Assembly (NCBI GenBank): GCA_903885565.1
Contig: CAISJI010000222.1
Coordinates: 1-51,589 of the forward strand
DNA length: 51,589 bases
Reading direction: 5' to 3'
Origin: an uncultured Planctomycetaceae bacterium
GTDB lineage: Bacteria; Planctomycetota; Planctomycetia; Pirellulales; UBA1268
The notes below the pieces were generated by a model that worked only from the letters and a program-made list of their open reading frames with translations, was not told the DNA's origin and ran no database searches. The position numbers and the translations under genes are program-made. Each line of letters begins with the position of its first letter. Positions within the stretch are counted from its first letter, which is position 1. Of this stretch, positions 43,035 through 50,735 are shown one piece after another.

Positions 43035-43168
43035 GCGCATCGGTGATCGCTGGAGCGCCGCTCTGGCTCGAACGGGTGATGGAGGCGGAGGGATCGGCGA
43101 ACGCTTGAGGAGCGCAGGGCCGCTGCGGCCCAAGCGACGAGACTTTTGCCGTCCCGCAGCCGATGCGC
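43035..43168. repeat. dispersed repeat family B, copy 4
   Basis: The core 43084-43165 starts GGCGGAGGGATCGGCGAACG and ends CCGCAGCCGATG. It carries an extra GGGCCGCTGCGGCCC hairpin within the CTTGAGGAGCG...AAGCGACG segment. Perfect 9-bp inverted arms, GCGCATCGG at 43035-43043 and CCGATGCGC at 43160-43168, close the whole element. It lies between the convergent ends of the Mrp and gluconokinase genes and ends 30 bp from the latter. Confidence 0.82.
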
Positions 43169-43197
43169 CACGGAAGCGAAAGGCGATTGGAGACCGC

Positions 43198-43743
43198 TCA
43201 GCCCGCAAGCCCTTCGAGCACGACAGCGACAATCTTCTCCGGGGAACCGCTGATGTCTACGACGATCGCCTGCTCATCATGCGCGGGCCGCTCAAGCGCC
43301 GCACATTGGCTCTCAAAGAGCGTCGCCGGCATGAAGTGGCCAGTGCGCTCCTTCAGGCGGGCGAGGATCACCTCCGCCGGGCCATCCAGATGCACCAGTT
43401 TCATCCGCTCGTCAGGCAGCCCCAGACGCTGTCGATAGCGTCTGGCCAGCGCTGAGCAGGCGAGCACAATTCCCTGCCTGGCACAGCTGCCCACAGCCGG
43501 ATGGGACGCTTCCCCCTCTGGCCGCGAACCACACGCGGCGTCGAGCTTCTGCCTGAGCCGATCGAGCCAGGGGGCCCGCTCCGCATCGGTCAGGGGCTCA
43601 CCCCGCCGCATTCGCGTTACATTTTCCGGGGGATGGAAGTCGTCGGCATCGAGAAATTCCCAGCCGAGCCGCTCCGCCAGCAGGCGGCCCACAGCCGTCT
43701 TGCCGCAGCCGCTGACCCCCATCACGACGATCGCCTGGAGCAT
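43198..43743 (-). CDS. gntK: gluconokinase
   Basis: This 181-residue kinase phosphorylates gluconate to 6-phosphogluconate. The P-loop is GVSGCGKTAVG (9-19), followed by LDADDFHPPENVTRMRRGEP with LTDAERAPWLDRL, which is diagnostic of the GntK/IdnK family. CSALARRYRQRL, VHLDGPAEVILARLKERTGH with FMPATLFESQ complete it. The ATG at 43743 has an AAGGGGG site. It is slightly longer than usual owing to a Gly/Ser/Glu loop after DAACGS. No gluconate transporter is adjacent. Confidence 0.95.
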   Translation of the reverse strand: MLQAIVVMGVSGCGKTAVGRLLAERLGWEFLDADDFHPPENVTRMRRGEPLTDAERAPWLDRLRQKLDAACGSRPEGEASHPAVGSCARQGIVLACSALARRYRQRLGLPDERMKLVHLDGPAEVILARLKERTGHFMPATLFESQCAALERPAHDEQAIVVDISGSPEKIVAVVLEGLAG

Positions 43744-43838
43744 CAAACCCCCTTGTTCAGTGGAGTGGAGTGAACCTGAGCCCTGCGGGAAGTATATTGC
43801 GCTTCCGGCGAGACTTCGCGACATCCATCGATCCATTC

Positions 43839-44864
43839 ATGGCACAGACCACTCCACTGGGCATCTATTTCCTGGCCAACGACCACGTGCTCCCTTGGGT
43901 GCGGTCGTTTGTCAGGAGCTTTCGCCAGCACAATCCCGATCTGCCGCTGTGCCTGATTCCGTTCAACGACAATTCGGCTGGCACCCGCCGCATCGTGCAG
44001 AAGGCGGGGGGAACGGTGCTCGAACTGCCGGAGACGTTTGAGCGATTGGAACGGATCGGCGCGGCGCTTGAGCTGGGACACACGGCCACCGGACGGCACT
44101 GGTTTCGCCGGTTTGCGGCATTCGAGGGCGGATTTGAGCGGTTTCTCTATCTCGACACGCGGATTGTCGTCCTCTCCGATCTCAGGTTCTTTGCACTCGC
44201 TCCGCAGACCTACGATGTCGATCTCGTGCATTACGACGTCGCCATCGAGCAGGTTTACCAGCCAGGTCCCATCCGCCGCGAATTCATCCGCGCGGGGCGT
44301 GGCCAGGGCTTCATCAGCAATATCTGGGCGACACGGCGGGGGCTTTTCACCATGGAGCAGATGGAGCGGGCCGGCCGCGAACTGGTCGCCGTGCGCAGCC
44401 AGATGAACCCGCGCAACACCGACCAATTTTTCCTCAACTACCTCTGCGACTCAAATCAGGCCTCCACTGCCCATCTGGCCGACCTGACCGGTGAACTGGT
44501 GCATACCTGCTGGGCCGCAGACTGCCGAAAAATCTACAGAGATGCCGATCAACGGTGGCGCGTGTGGGATTTTGGTCATCTGTCGCACAGGAGAATCGTG
44601 CCGCTGGTGCACTGGGCCGGGATCCAGCTGGCCCCCTCGATGCCGCATTACAGCCTGTTCAAAACCTTCCAAAAAGCGCGGGTTTCCTGGCTCGAGCGGA
44701 TCGTCGACGTGGTGCGGGGCCTGCCGGGGCGCTGCCTGTACGCGTTGCGGTCCAACCGGCACCTCAACACGCTCTACCATTCCCTGTTCGGCAGTCGGGG
44801 CGACCAAGGCTCAGTTGCAGCAGAGATGGCCGCGGCAACGCCTGGGCCAAAAAAGGGTGGTTGA
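43839..44864 (+). CDS. glycosyltransferase-like protein (GT-A fold, Npun_R2821/R2822 style)
   Basis: This 341-residue protein begins LGIYFLANDHVLPWVRSFVR and has CLIPFNDNSAGTRRIV, HWFRRFAAFEGGFERFLYLD and TRIVVLSDLRFF, which correspond to the nucleotide-sugar site of GT-A enzymes. The DxD place reads LDTR, so the second acidic residue is an Arg. FISNIWATRRGLFTMEQM and MNPRNTDQFFLNYLCD follow. The family has uncharacterised cyanobacterial members that I recall with a similar variation. The ATG at 43839 is preferred to a GTG at 43770. It is divergent from gntK and convergent with the next gene. Confidence 0.75.
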   Translation: MAQTTPLGIYFLANDHVLPWVRSFVRSFRQHNPDLPLCLIPFNDNSAGTRRIVQKAGGTVLELPETFERLERIGAALELGHTATGRHWFRRFAAFEGGFERFLYLDTRIVVLSDLRFFALAPQTYDVDLVHYDVAIEQVYQPGPIRREFIRAGRGQGFISNIWATRRGLFTMEQMERAGRELVAVRSQMNPRNTDQFFLNYLCDSNQASTAHLADLTGELVHTCWAADCRKIYRDADQRWRVWDFGHLSHRRIVPLVHWAGIQLAPSMPHYSLFKTFQKARVSWLERIVDVVRGLPGRCLYALRSNRHLNTLYHSLFGSRGDQGSVAAEMAAATPGPKKGG

Positions 44865-44875
44865 GGCGGAGGGCT

Positions 44876-45691
44876 CTAATAGAGCGCCACCGTGCTCCCC
44901 TCAGCCCACCGCACCGCCGGCTGCGGCGTGAACCGCAGGCTGCCGGCGAGCATCCTCACCTCAGCCCCCCGGCTGCCGATCGCCATCCAATCGGCAAGCG
45001 ACGCCGGTGCTCCCCGCGCGCCCGCCTCCAGCCCCCAGGCATCGCACGTGAGATGCCAGAGCGCATCGAGATGGCGACGCCTCAGATGCATGGCGTCGAT
45101 CCCATACCAACAGCCGGGCTGCTCGATGAGCGTGGCGCGAAAGTCACGGGCAATCTCCTGCAGGCGGTCGTCCAACCGACAGGCGGCCTCCTTCAAGCCT
45201 GAGAGCGAGAGCGGACATCCCGGCACATAGATCGTCCGCAGGGCCCGGTATCGGCCCCGCCCCACCCCGGCGATGCTCTCCAATGGGAGTCTCGTGATGA
45301 CCAGCGACGCCCCACGGCCGTGGAGTCGCTGGCATGACTCCCGCACCCAGTCTGCCACCTGATCGACCGCGAAGCCGTAGAGCAGGTCGTTGCCCACATC
45401 GGTCACCAGTGCCTGGAGGGGTGGGCCGCCCGGCTGGCCAGCAGCGGCATGATCCCGCTCCAGCGCCTGCCACAGGCCACACTTGAGGATCGAGGGCAGC
45501 CGCCGCATCCAGATTCGGGAATTGGCGCCCCAGGAGCGTCCGTGTCCGGCAGCCACGAGAACTTTGGCAGGGGCGCGGGACCGGGCCCGCACTGCCGTCA
45601 ACAAGCGGGGCAAGCCACGGGAAACATTGCTGGCCCCCAGCACCACCGTCACCGCAGCGTCTGGGCTGGGGTTCAATTCCAGCGCCGCCAC
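44876..45691 (-). CDS. SGNH-hydrolase-like protein
   Basis: This 271-residue protein begins AALELNPSPDAAVTVVLGAS with GASNVSRGLPRLLTAVR, like the first block of SGNH hydrolases, where Ser is the nucleophile. VTDVGNDLLYG resembles the GxND block, and a late DAMHLRRRHLDALWH the Asp-His block. Esterase or acyl-hydrolase activity is inferred, not shown. I chose the GTG at 45691 with a GGA site 9 nt upstream; the longer frame to 45781 would overlap the protease gene by over 100 nt. It overlaps the site-2 protease gene by 19 nt. Confidence 0.7.
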   Translation of the reverse strand: MAALELNPSPDAAVTVVLGASNVSRGLPRLLTAVRARSRAPAKVLVAAGHGRSWGANSRIWMRRLPSILKCGLWQALERDHAAAGQPGGPPLQALVTDVGNDLLYGFAVDQVADWVRESCQRLHGRGASLVITRLPLESIAGVGRGRYRALRTIYVPGCPLSLSGLKEAACRLDDRLQEIARDFRATLIEQPGCWYGIDAMHLRRRHLDALWHLTCDAWGLEAGARGAPASLADWMAIGSRGAEVRMLAGSLRFTPQPAVRWAEGSTVALY

Positions 45692-46452
45692 GGCGATGAT
45701 TCCTGCAGTTTCTGAAAACAGCCCACCGCCAGCATGACGAACATGATGGCTAAGTAGGTTTCCCCGCGCGAATAGGCCCACAGCGCGACCGCAGCGCCGG
45801 CCGCAAGGCCGAGCATCCCCGCCAGTCGCTCGGCGTCACCGATGCCAAGCGCTGCCAAGCCCTCGCGCACGATCTGCCCGCCATCGAGCGGTGGCACCGG
45901 AACCAGATTGAGCAGCGGCCAGAGAATGTTGACTTCCAGAAGAAAAAACAGAATCGCCGTCGCCATCATCGAGGGGAGCTTTCTTCCCCCATCCAATCCC
46001 AGCCAAGCCCCCGCCTCGGGGAGCGGAAAGAGGATGCGATACCCACTCCCCCAGAACACCGCGATCAGCACCACGGCCAACGCCAACTGCGCCAGCGGTC
46101 CGGCCGCGGCGATCAGCATCCGCTGCAGCGGCCTGCTCGCTCCCCGCCGGCCCCAGCGCTCGGGAATCGCCAAGCCGCCGAAGTGGTAGAGGACGATCCG
46201 CGCCGACTGCCCGCAGGCCCGGTAGGCGAGGGCATGGCCCATCTCATGGACGAGGATCGAAACGAACACCACGGCTATCCAGGCCAGCAGATAGCGAAGC
46301 AGTTCCCGCTGGTCGTTGCCGGAGAGCGATTGGCACAGGCCCCAGCCGAACAGGGCCGAGGCAGCCCAAAACCACGGCGACACCCGCACCGGGATGCCCC
46401 CCAGCGAAAAATTGAGATCGGCTGCAGTCGGTTGAGGTTCGGCAAGGTTCAT
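45673..46452 (-). CDS. M50 site-2 protease-like membrane metallopeptidase
   Basis: This 259-residue integral membrane protein has the zinc motif HEMGH (69-73) within a helix and NLVPVPPLDGG (182-192) in a later helix, the two signatures of site-2 proteases. It has about six helices and no PDZ domain. Such proteases cut membrane proteins, often anti-sigma factors. It begins IPVRVSPWFWAASALFGWG, a common start for the short S2P subgroup. The gene lies just downstream of lpxB and overlaps the SGNH-like gene. Confidence 0.9.
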   Translation of the reverse strand: MNLAEPQPTAADLNFSLGGIPVRVSPWFWAASALFGWGLCQSLSGNDQRELLRYLLAWIAVVFVSILVHEMGHALAYRACGQSARIVLYHFGGLAIPERWGRRGASRPLQRMLIAAAGPLAQLALAVVLIAVFWGSGYRILFPLPEAGAWLGLDGGRKLPSMMATAILFFLLEVNILWPLLNLVPVPPLDGGQIVREGLAALGIGDAERLAGMLGLAAGAAVALWAYSRGETYLAIMFVMLAVGCFQKLQESSPWRRWN

Positions 46453-46462
46453 GGCGAAACCA

Positions 46463-47785
46463 TTATGCCGCCTGACGGGCCTGCTGCGGGGAATTTCCGC
46501 CGCGGTCACGCTTTCCCGCCCCCCGATCCCGATTCCTGCCCGCCGCAGTCGGTTTGCCCGCTGGCCCGGCCAAGGCCAGCACCGCTGCGGCAGCCTTGGC
46601 GGCAGAACCGGGCACAGCCACGGCAGCAGCAAGTCTCTCAAGCTGCGTCACAACTCGCTCCCGGGCCGCTGGATCTTCCAGCCACTCCAGGAGGTGGCCG
46701 GCCACGTGCGCCGATGGATCCTGCACACTGAGATACTCCGGATAGATCGCCCGGGGATCGGCGGGAGCCACCTCCCGCGGGGCGGCCCAGATTCCCTGCA
46801 CTGGCCCCAGCGGCTCGGGAACAGCCAGCAGATTCACCAGCGTGATGAACCGGGCGTGGCGGCACCAGCTCTGCACGACATACGCCACTGGGCCGATGCG
46901 ATAGACGATCACCGTCGGCACGCGGGCCTGGAGCAGCTCCAGCGACACTGAGCCGCTCACGGCGATGGCGCAGCGAGCCTGCTGGATGAGACTCTGGGTG
47001 CGGCCGGCGATCACTTCCACAGCTGTCTCGAGCCCGGCGGCCCGCACGCTGTCGCGAATGCGTTCTGCATGCCGCTCATGAAGCGCTCCGACGACACACC
47101 GCACCTTCGGCATGCGCGCCCGCACCCGGGTGGCGCTGGCCAGGAGCGTGGGAAGATTGGAGACGATTTCCTGGGTGCGCGAGCCGGGCAGCAGGAGCAC
47201 CATATCCCGCCCCGCGGCGGCAATCGTGGCTCCGGGTGCCACCGCCTCGGTGGCGGGTGTGCTGCTGCATGCCTCGTCAAAGAACGGGTGGCCGACGAGC
47301 GTGGACGACATGCCACGCTCCATGAACCAGTCGTGTTCGAACGGCAGGGCCGACAGCACATGGTCGATGAGCCTGCGCATCTTGCCGATCCGCCAGCTCG
47401 CCCAGGCCCAGATCTGCGGCGGGCAATAAAACACCACCGGGATGCCATGCCGCTTCGCCCGCCACGCCAGCCACCAGTGGAATCCGGGAAAATCGACCAG
47501 CACGCAGACATCGGGCTTCGCCTCGATGAAGCTGCGTTCGGCCCGCCGCGTCATCTCGACAAACCGATGGATCGAGACGATCGTCCGCCCAATCCACATC
47601 ACCGCCAGTTCCGTCAGATCGGCCACCAGGCCACAGCCTTCGGCAGCCATCTGTGGCCCGCCGAGCCCGACGCATTCCAACTCCTCGGGCCGGTCGCGAA
47701 AATCGGGATGGGCCCGCAGCGCGCGCACAAGCAGCGCCGCATGATGGTCGCCTGAAGGTTCGCCGGCCGAGAGGAACACGCGCAT
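46463..47785 (-). CDS. lpxB: lipid-A-disaccharide synthase
   Basis: This 440-residue GT19 enzyme joins UDP-2,3-diacylglucosamine and lipid X to form lipid A disaccharide. MRVFLSAGEPSGDHHAALLV is the N-terminal signature, VLVDFPGFHWWLAWRAKRHG with FYCPPQIWAWASWRIGKMRR the central one, and LLLPGSRTQEI, SGSVSLELL and PTVIVYRIGP the nucleotide-binding half. The C-terminus has a low-complexity tail of about 25 residues (Arg, Gly, Asp). Its ATG at 47785 comes directly after the T-tract of a terminator hairpin whose 3' arm contains the GGAG ribosome site. Confidence 0.95.
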   Translation of the reverse strand: MRVFLSAGEPSGDHHAALLVRALRAHPDFRDRPEELECVGLGGPQMAAEGCGLVADLTELAVMWIGRTIVSIHRFVEMTRRAERSFIEAKPDVCVLVDFPGFHWWLAWRAKRHGIPVVFYCPPQIWAWASWRIGKMRRLIDHVLSALPFEHDWFMERGMSSTLVGHPFFDEACSSTPATEAVAPGATIAAAGRDMVLLLPGSRTQEIVSNLPTLLASATRVRARMPKVRCVVGALHERHAERIRDSVRAAGLETAVEVIAGRTQSLIQQARCAIAVSGSVSLELLQARVPTVIVYRIGPVAYVVQSWCRHARFITLVNLLAVPEPLGPVQGIWAAPREVAPADPRAIYPEYLSVQDPSAHVAGHLLEWLEDPAARERVVTQLERLAAAVAVPGSAAKAAAAVLALAGPAGKPTAAGRNRDRGAGKRDRGGNSPQQARQAA

Positions 47786-47786
47786 C

Positions 47787-47830
47787 AAAAAAAATACTCC
47801 GCACGGGATCTGCTCCCGGGCGGAGTATTT
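47787..47830 (-). terminator. intrinsic terminator directly before lpxB
   Basis: On the minus strand AAATACTCCGC and GCGGAGTATTT close a hairpin with a GC-rich inner part, followed by eight T. It would end the transcript of the two-repeat metal-binding-like gene 90 bp downstream of that gene's stop. The lpxB ATG lies 1 nt after the T-tract, so lpxB is either expressed by read-through or from another start. Confidence 0.85.
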
Positions 47831-47918
47831 CAAGAAAGCCTCTGTTTCACTAGGTCAATTCCGCCGCTGGACATCGGCACAATCGGCCCACAGAACGCGT
47901 TTTTTGGCGAACGAAAGC

Positions 47919-48371
47919 CTACTTGGCCGCCGGGGCAAAGCCCTTGGCGATATCGCCGAAGACGAGCGTGACCTGCTCCTCAGGCGAAGCCTTTTCAACC
48001 TTCCCCTTGCAGTTGTTGCAGCAGAAACCGACCTCGGCACCGCCGATGTCGAGATTCGTCTCGGGCTTGACGGCTCCACCGCTGAACGGGCAGCCCTTCT
48101 GCGTCAACTGTCCGGTCGACACCATCTGCTGATGGGCCTTGGCAGAAAACTTGGCGGAGTCACCCTTGAAGGCGGTCTCGCAGTTGCCGCAGCAAAAGTA
48201 GACCTTGCCGCCGGCAAAATCGACGCTCTTCTCCGGATTGCAGCCCTTGCCCGAGACCGGGCACTTGGCATCCTTCGGCTCCTTCGGAGCGGCGGAGACC
48301 AGCAGGGCCGAACCGGCAAACAGGGCGACCATCGACACCATCACGGCGATGCGGGACGGAAACTTGATCAT
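47919..48371 (-). CDS. secreted protein with two YHS/TRASH-like CxxC modules
   Basis: This 150-residue protein has a signal peptide (VMVSMVALFAGSALLVSAAP) and two similar modules. Each has a CP-x-SG start (KCPVSGKGCNPEKSVDF, GCPFSGGAVKPETNLDI) and a FCCGNC or FCCNNC with Lys and Ala following, as in YHS or TRASH metal-binding domains. It is probably a periplasmic or envelope copper- or iron-handling protein; the metal is not determined. The ATG at 48371 has a GGAGG site. It is 61 bp downstream of the MFS gene and is followed by a terminator. Confidence 0.85.
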   Translation of the reverse strand: MIKFPSRIAVMVSMVALFAGSALLVSAAPKEPKDAKCPVSGKGCNPEKSVDFAGGKVYFCCGNCETAFKGDSAKFSAKAHQQMVSTGQLTQKGCPFSGGAVKPETNLDIGGAEVGFCCNNCKGKVEKASPEEQVTLVFGDIAKGFAPAAK

Positions 48372-48432
48372 CGGAAACGGTCCTCCAGACGGGGGCGAAA
48401 AAAGAAAGAGAGCAAGAACAAGACTCTGCGAA

Positions 48433-49803
48433 TCATAAACGCCCCCCGGCAGGCGGAGCAACCGGCAAATTCTGGTGCATTCCCCGGCGGTGGCGGGGCT
48501 CGGGCAACCCCACCGCGATCACCGCTCCCGAGGCGATCGCGGCGGCTCCGGCCACGAAAACATGGCGAAACCCAAACTGATCGACTGCCATCCCCACCAG
48601 CGGCGAGAGCACGAAGGGAGCGGCAAGGGCGGCCCCCACAATGCTCACATACCGCGGATGGAGCGCCGCTTCGGGGGCCAGTTCGAGGGCATAGTTGGTG
48701 AAGATCTTGAGCGATATCGGATTGAGCCCCAGCGGGAGATAGACGATCCAGAACCATTCCACCGCCACACCATGGGGCAAAAGCGAAAGGAGCGTGACTA
48801 GAAGCGGCGTCGCCGACGAGAGGGCCACCAGCCAGATCAGCACAATCCGCGTGCCCCGGCGATCGGAGAGCGGCCCGGCCACGAGGCTGGCGGCGCCGGT
48901 TGCGGCATTCTGAACCACCACCCAGGTGAGCAGGCTGCCGATGTGGCTGCCGAGGCGATCGCGGGCAAACGCCTGATAGTGGGGAAAGAGCATCAGCACG
49001 GCGGAAAAACAGGCCGCCACCAGCGACAGCCGCACCAAGGCCCGATCCTGGGCCAGCGTCCGCCGCCAGGCCAGCCAACCCTGCCACCAGGCGCCACCGG
49101 GCCGGGCCTTTTCAGCGGTGCCGGTCTGAAATTTCTCGGGCCCCCGGGCGGGCCGTCGGTCGGGCCATTCATCCAAAAAGATCGGGGCGAGCGCTGCCAG
49201 AGCGAAGAACACCGCCGTGGCCCCAAAAATCTTGGGAAAGCCATCCGGCTCCTCCAGCCAGCGGCCCAACCAAAACACCGCCGCCATAATTGCCAACACG
49301 CTCCCCACCGAAACGCTCACCACCATCGCCCGGCCGCGTCTTCCCGGGGCGATGAGCTTTCCCTGCAAGGCCGCCACCACGAGCAGGTTGAGCCCGTTCA
49401 CAGCGGAGAAGAGGGCGTAGAGAATCAGAAACAACAGCGCCAGCAGATCTGGTCGCCAAGCCTCCAGCGGCCCCCAGGTGACTGCCAAAAGGGCGAAGCA
49501 GGCCGCCATCATGAGACTCGTCGCCACCAGAGCCCACTTCTTCACTGGCAGTTCGGCCAACATGCCAGAGGCAAACAGCGGCGGCACGCTCTGCCCGGCT
49601 CGGTTGAGCACCGGCAACATGCCGCGCAGCAAACCGGAATCGACCACCGCATCGAGCACCGCCGGCATGATGATCGTCTCGGTCTTGAAGATCCAGCCGA
49701 CGCGCACCACGATCTGATAGGCCTCCAGCCAGAGCGTGTTGCGGGCCTCCCGCCGCGGCTCACTGTTGGAGTGTGCGTTCGGCTCGTGGCGACTGTCGGT
49801 CAT
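48433..49803 (-). CDS. major facilitator superfamily transporter
   Basis: This 456-residue membrane protein has about 11-12 helices in two halves joined by a charged loop (DEWPDRRPARGPEKFQTGTA). AGPLSDRRGTRIVLIWLVAL in the second half is like the MFS A-type loop, and VGMAVDQFGFRHVFVAGAAA its end. The substrate is not evident. The N-terminus is polar, about 25 residues (MTDSRHEPNAHSNSE). The start at 49803 lacks a clear ribosome site. It is divergent from panD. Confidence 0.85.
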   Translation of the reverse strand: MTDSRHEPNAHSNSEPRREARNTLWLEAYQIVVRVGWIFKTETIIMPAVLDAVVDSGLLRGMLPVLNRAGQSVPPLFASGMLAELPVKKWALVATSLMMAACFALLAVTWGPLEAWRPDLLALLFLILYALFSAVNGLNLLVVAALQGKLIAPGRRGRAMVVSVSVGSVLAIMAAVFWLGRWLEEPDGFPKIFGATAVFFALAALAPIFLDEWPDRRPARGPEKFQTGTAEKARPGGAWWQGWLAWRRTLAQDRALVRLSLVAACFSAVLMLFPHYQAFARDRLGSHIGSLLTWVVVQNAATGAASLVAGPLSDRRGTRIVLIWLVALSSATPLLVTLLSLLPHGVAVEWFWIVYLPLGLNPISLKIFTNYALELAPEAALHPRYVSIVGAALAAPFVLSPLVGMAVDQFGFRHVFVAGAAAIASGAVIAVGLPEPRHRRGMHQNLPVAPPAGGRL

Positions 49804-49931
49804 GGAGATACGATTTTTCAGAGCGTGCTGCCGAACCGGAGAGGGTAAAATGTGTCGTTCATGGCGCACCCGCCTGCGGCCAGCATGAGGGTTTGGGCCG
49901 CCGCCGTCCACCGCTCCCGGGAGGTGTTTTT

Positions 49932-50282
49932 ATGACGATCTGTCTGCTCAAGAGCAAAATCCATCGGGCTGCCGTGACGGGTGCCTCGCTCGACTACGAG
50001 GGGAGCCTGTCGATCGATCCCGAATTGGCCGCCCGCGTGGGGCTGCGGCGCTACGAAAAGATCCTCGTCGGCAACATGGCCAACGGAGAACGCTTCGAAA
50101 CGTATGTGATCTTTGGTGAACCGGGCCAACGCGGCATCCAACTCAACGGCGCCACGGCCCATCTGGGAAAGATCGGCGACCGGCTCACGATCATGTCGTT
50201 CGGCTGGTACGACGAATCAGCGGCAGACCAACACGCCCCGGCCGTCATCCTCCTCGATGCCGACAACCGGGTGGTACGCTAG
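49932..50282 (+). CDS. panD: aspartate 1-decarboxylase proenzyme
   Basis: This 116-residue pyruvoyl enzyme makes beta-alanine from aspartate for pantothenate and CoA. The self-cleavage site Gly24-Ser25 is in DYEGSLSID. RYEKILVGNMANGERFETYV follows, with the catalytic Tyr and Arg positions, then GAAHLG-like NGATAHLGKIGD and RLTIMSFG. The ATG at 49932 has a GGGAGG site. It stands alone; no panB or panC is in the window. Confidence 0.95.
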   Translation: MTICLLKSKIHRAAVTGASLDYEGSLSIDPELAARVGLRRYEKILVGNMANGERFETYVIFGEPGQRGIQLNGATAHLGKIGDRLTIMSFGWYDESAADQHAPAVILLDADNRVVR

Positions 50283-50286
50283 ATGT

Positions 50287-50316
50287 CCAGCGAAAAAGTC
50301 GTCCATGACCCGCTGG
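50287..50316. repeat. repeat family A-like hairpin after panD
   Basis: CCAGCG and CGCTGG close a loop containing AAAAAGTCGTCCATGACC, which resembles the AAAAAGCCATCCATGGCC of the family A palindrome. It starts 5 bp after the panD stop, as at 20139 and 20662 after other genes. A diverged GCCGCATCCGGCG occurs near 50396. The match is partial. Confidence 0.55.
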
Positions 50317-50735
50317 ATGAATGTCAGCCCACTCGGCCGACCGCACGAAACGCCCCCATTGAGGGCCCGGCTAGCGTTGCCTCGGTCGACCCCAGCCGCA
50401 TCCGGCGCGGGTGCTTTATCCGGCCCGATGGGAAGCGATTCATTCTTGCGGGGCTTCTGCCCGAAAAGCAAGCGATTCAAGGGTGAAATCGCGATGCCTG
50501 AGAGACTCGTTAAAAAAGGTGAGAAAAAGCAGGAAGGGTAGCCGATAGTTAGAAGGGGGGGGGCGGAAATTTCAGGTCATCTTGGCTGATGGCCGGCAGC
50601 GGAGTCGTCTCGTGTTGGAAATGTCGGCATGAGTGCGACGGTTGGCTGATTTCCCTGGACGGCGGCGCGGGTAGAGGCTCTTCGTTCCGTTTCCGGGTCC
50701 GGCCATCGTGCCGCATTGAGCAAAGGGGGGGCACA
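50317..50735. other. intergenic region before the LEPR gene
   Basis: About 420 bp without a convincing gene. It contains scraps of repeat-like sequence, an A-rich stretch GTTAAAAAAGGTGAGAAAAAG near 50513 and a run of nine or so G near 50556. The promoter of the next gene is presumably here. An open frame from 50283 has no ribosome site and covers the hairpin. Confidence 0.45.

Noticed and set aside
50283..50486. Small gene after panD
   Set aside because: It has no ribosome site, overlaps a repeat-like hairpin and its translation shows no protein pattern.
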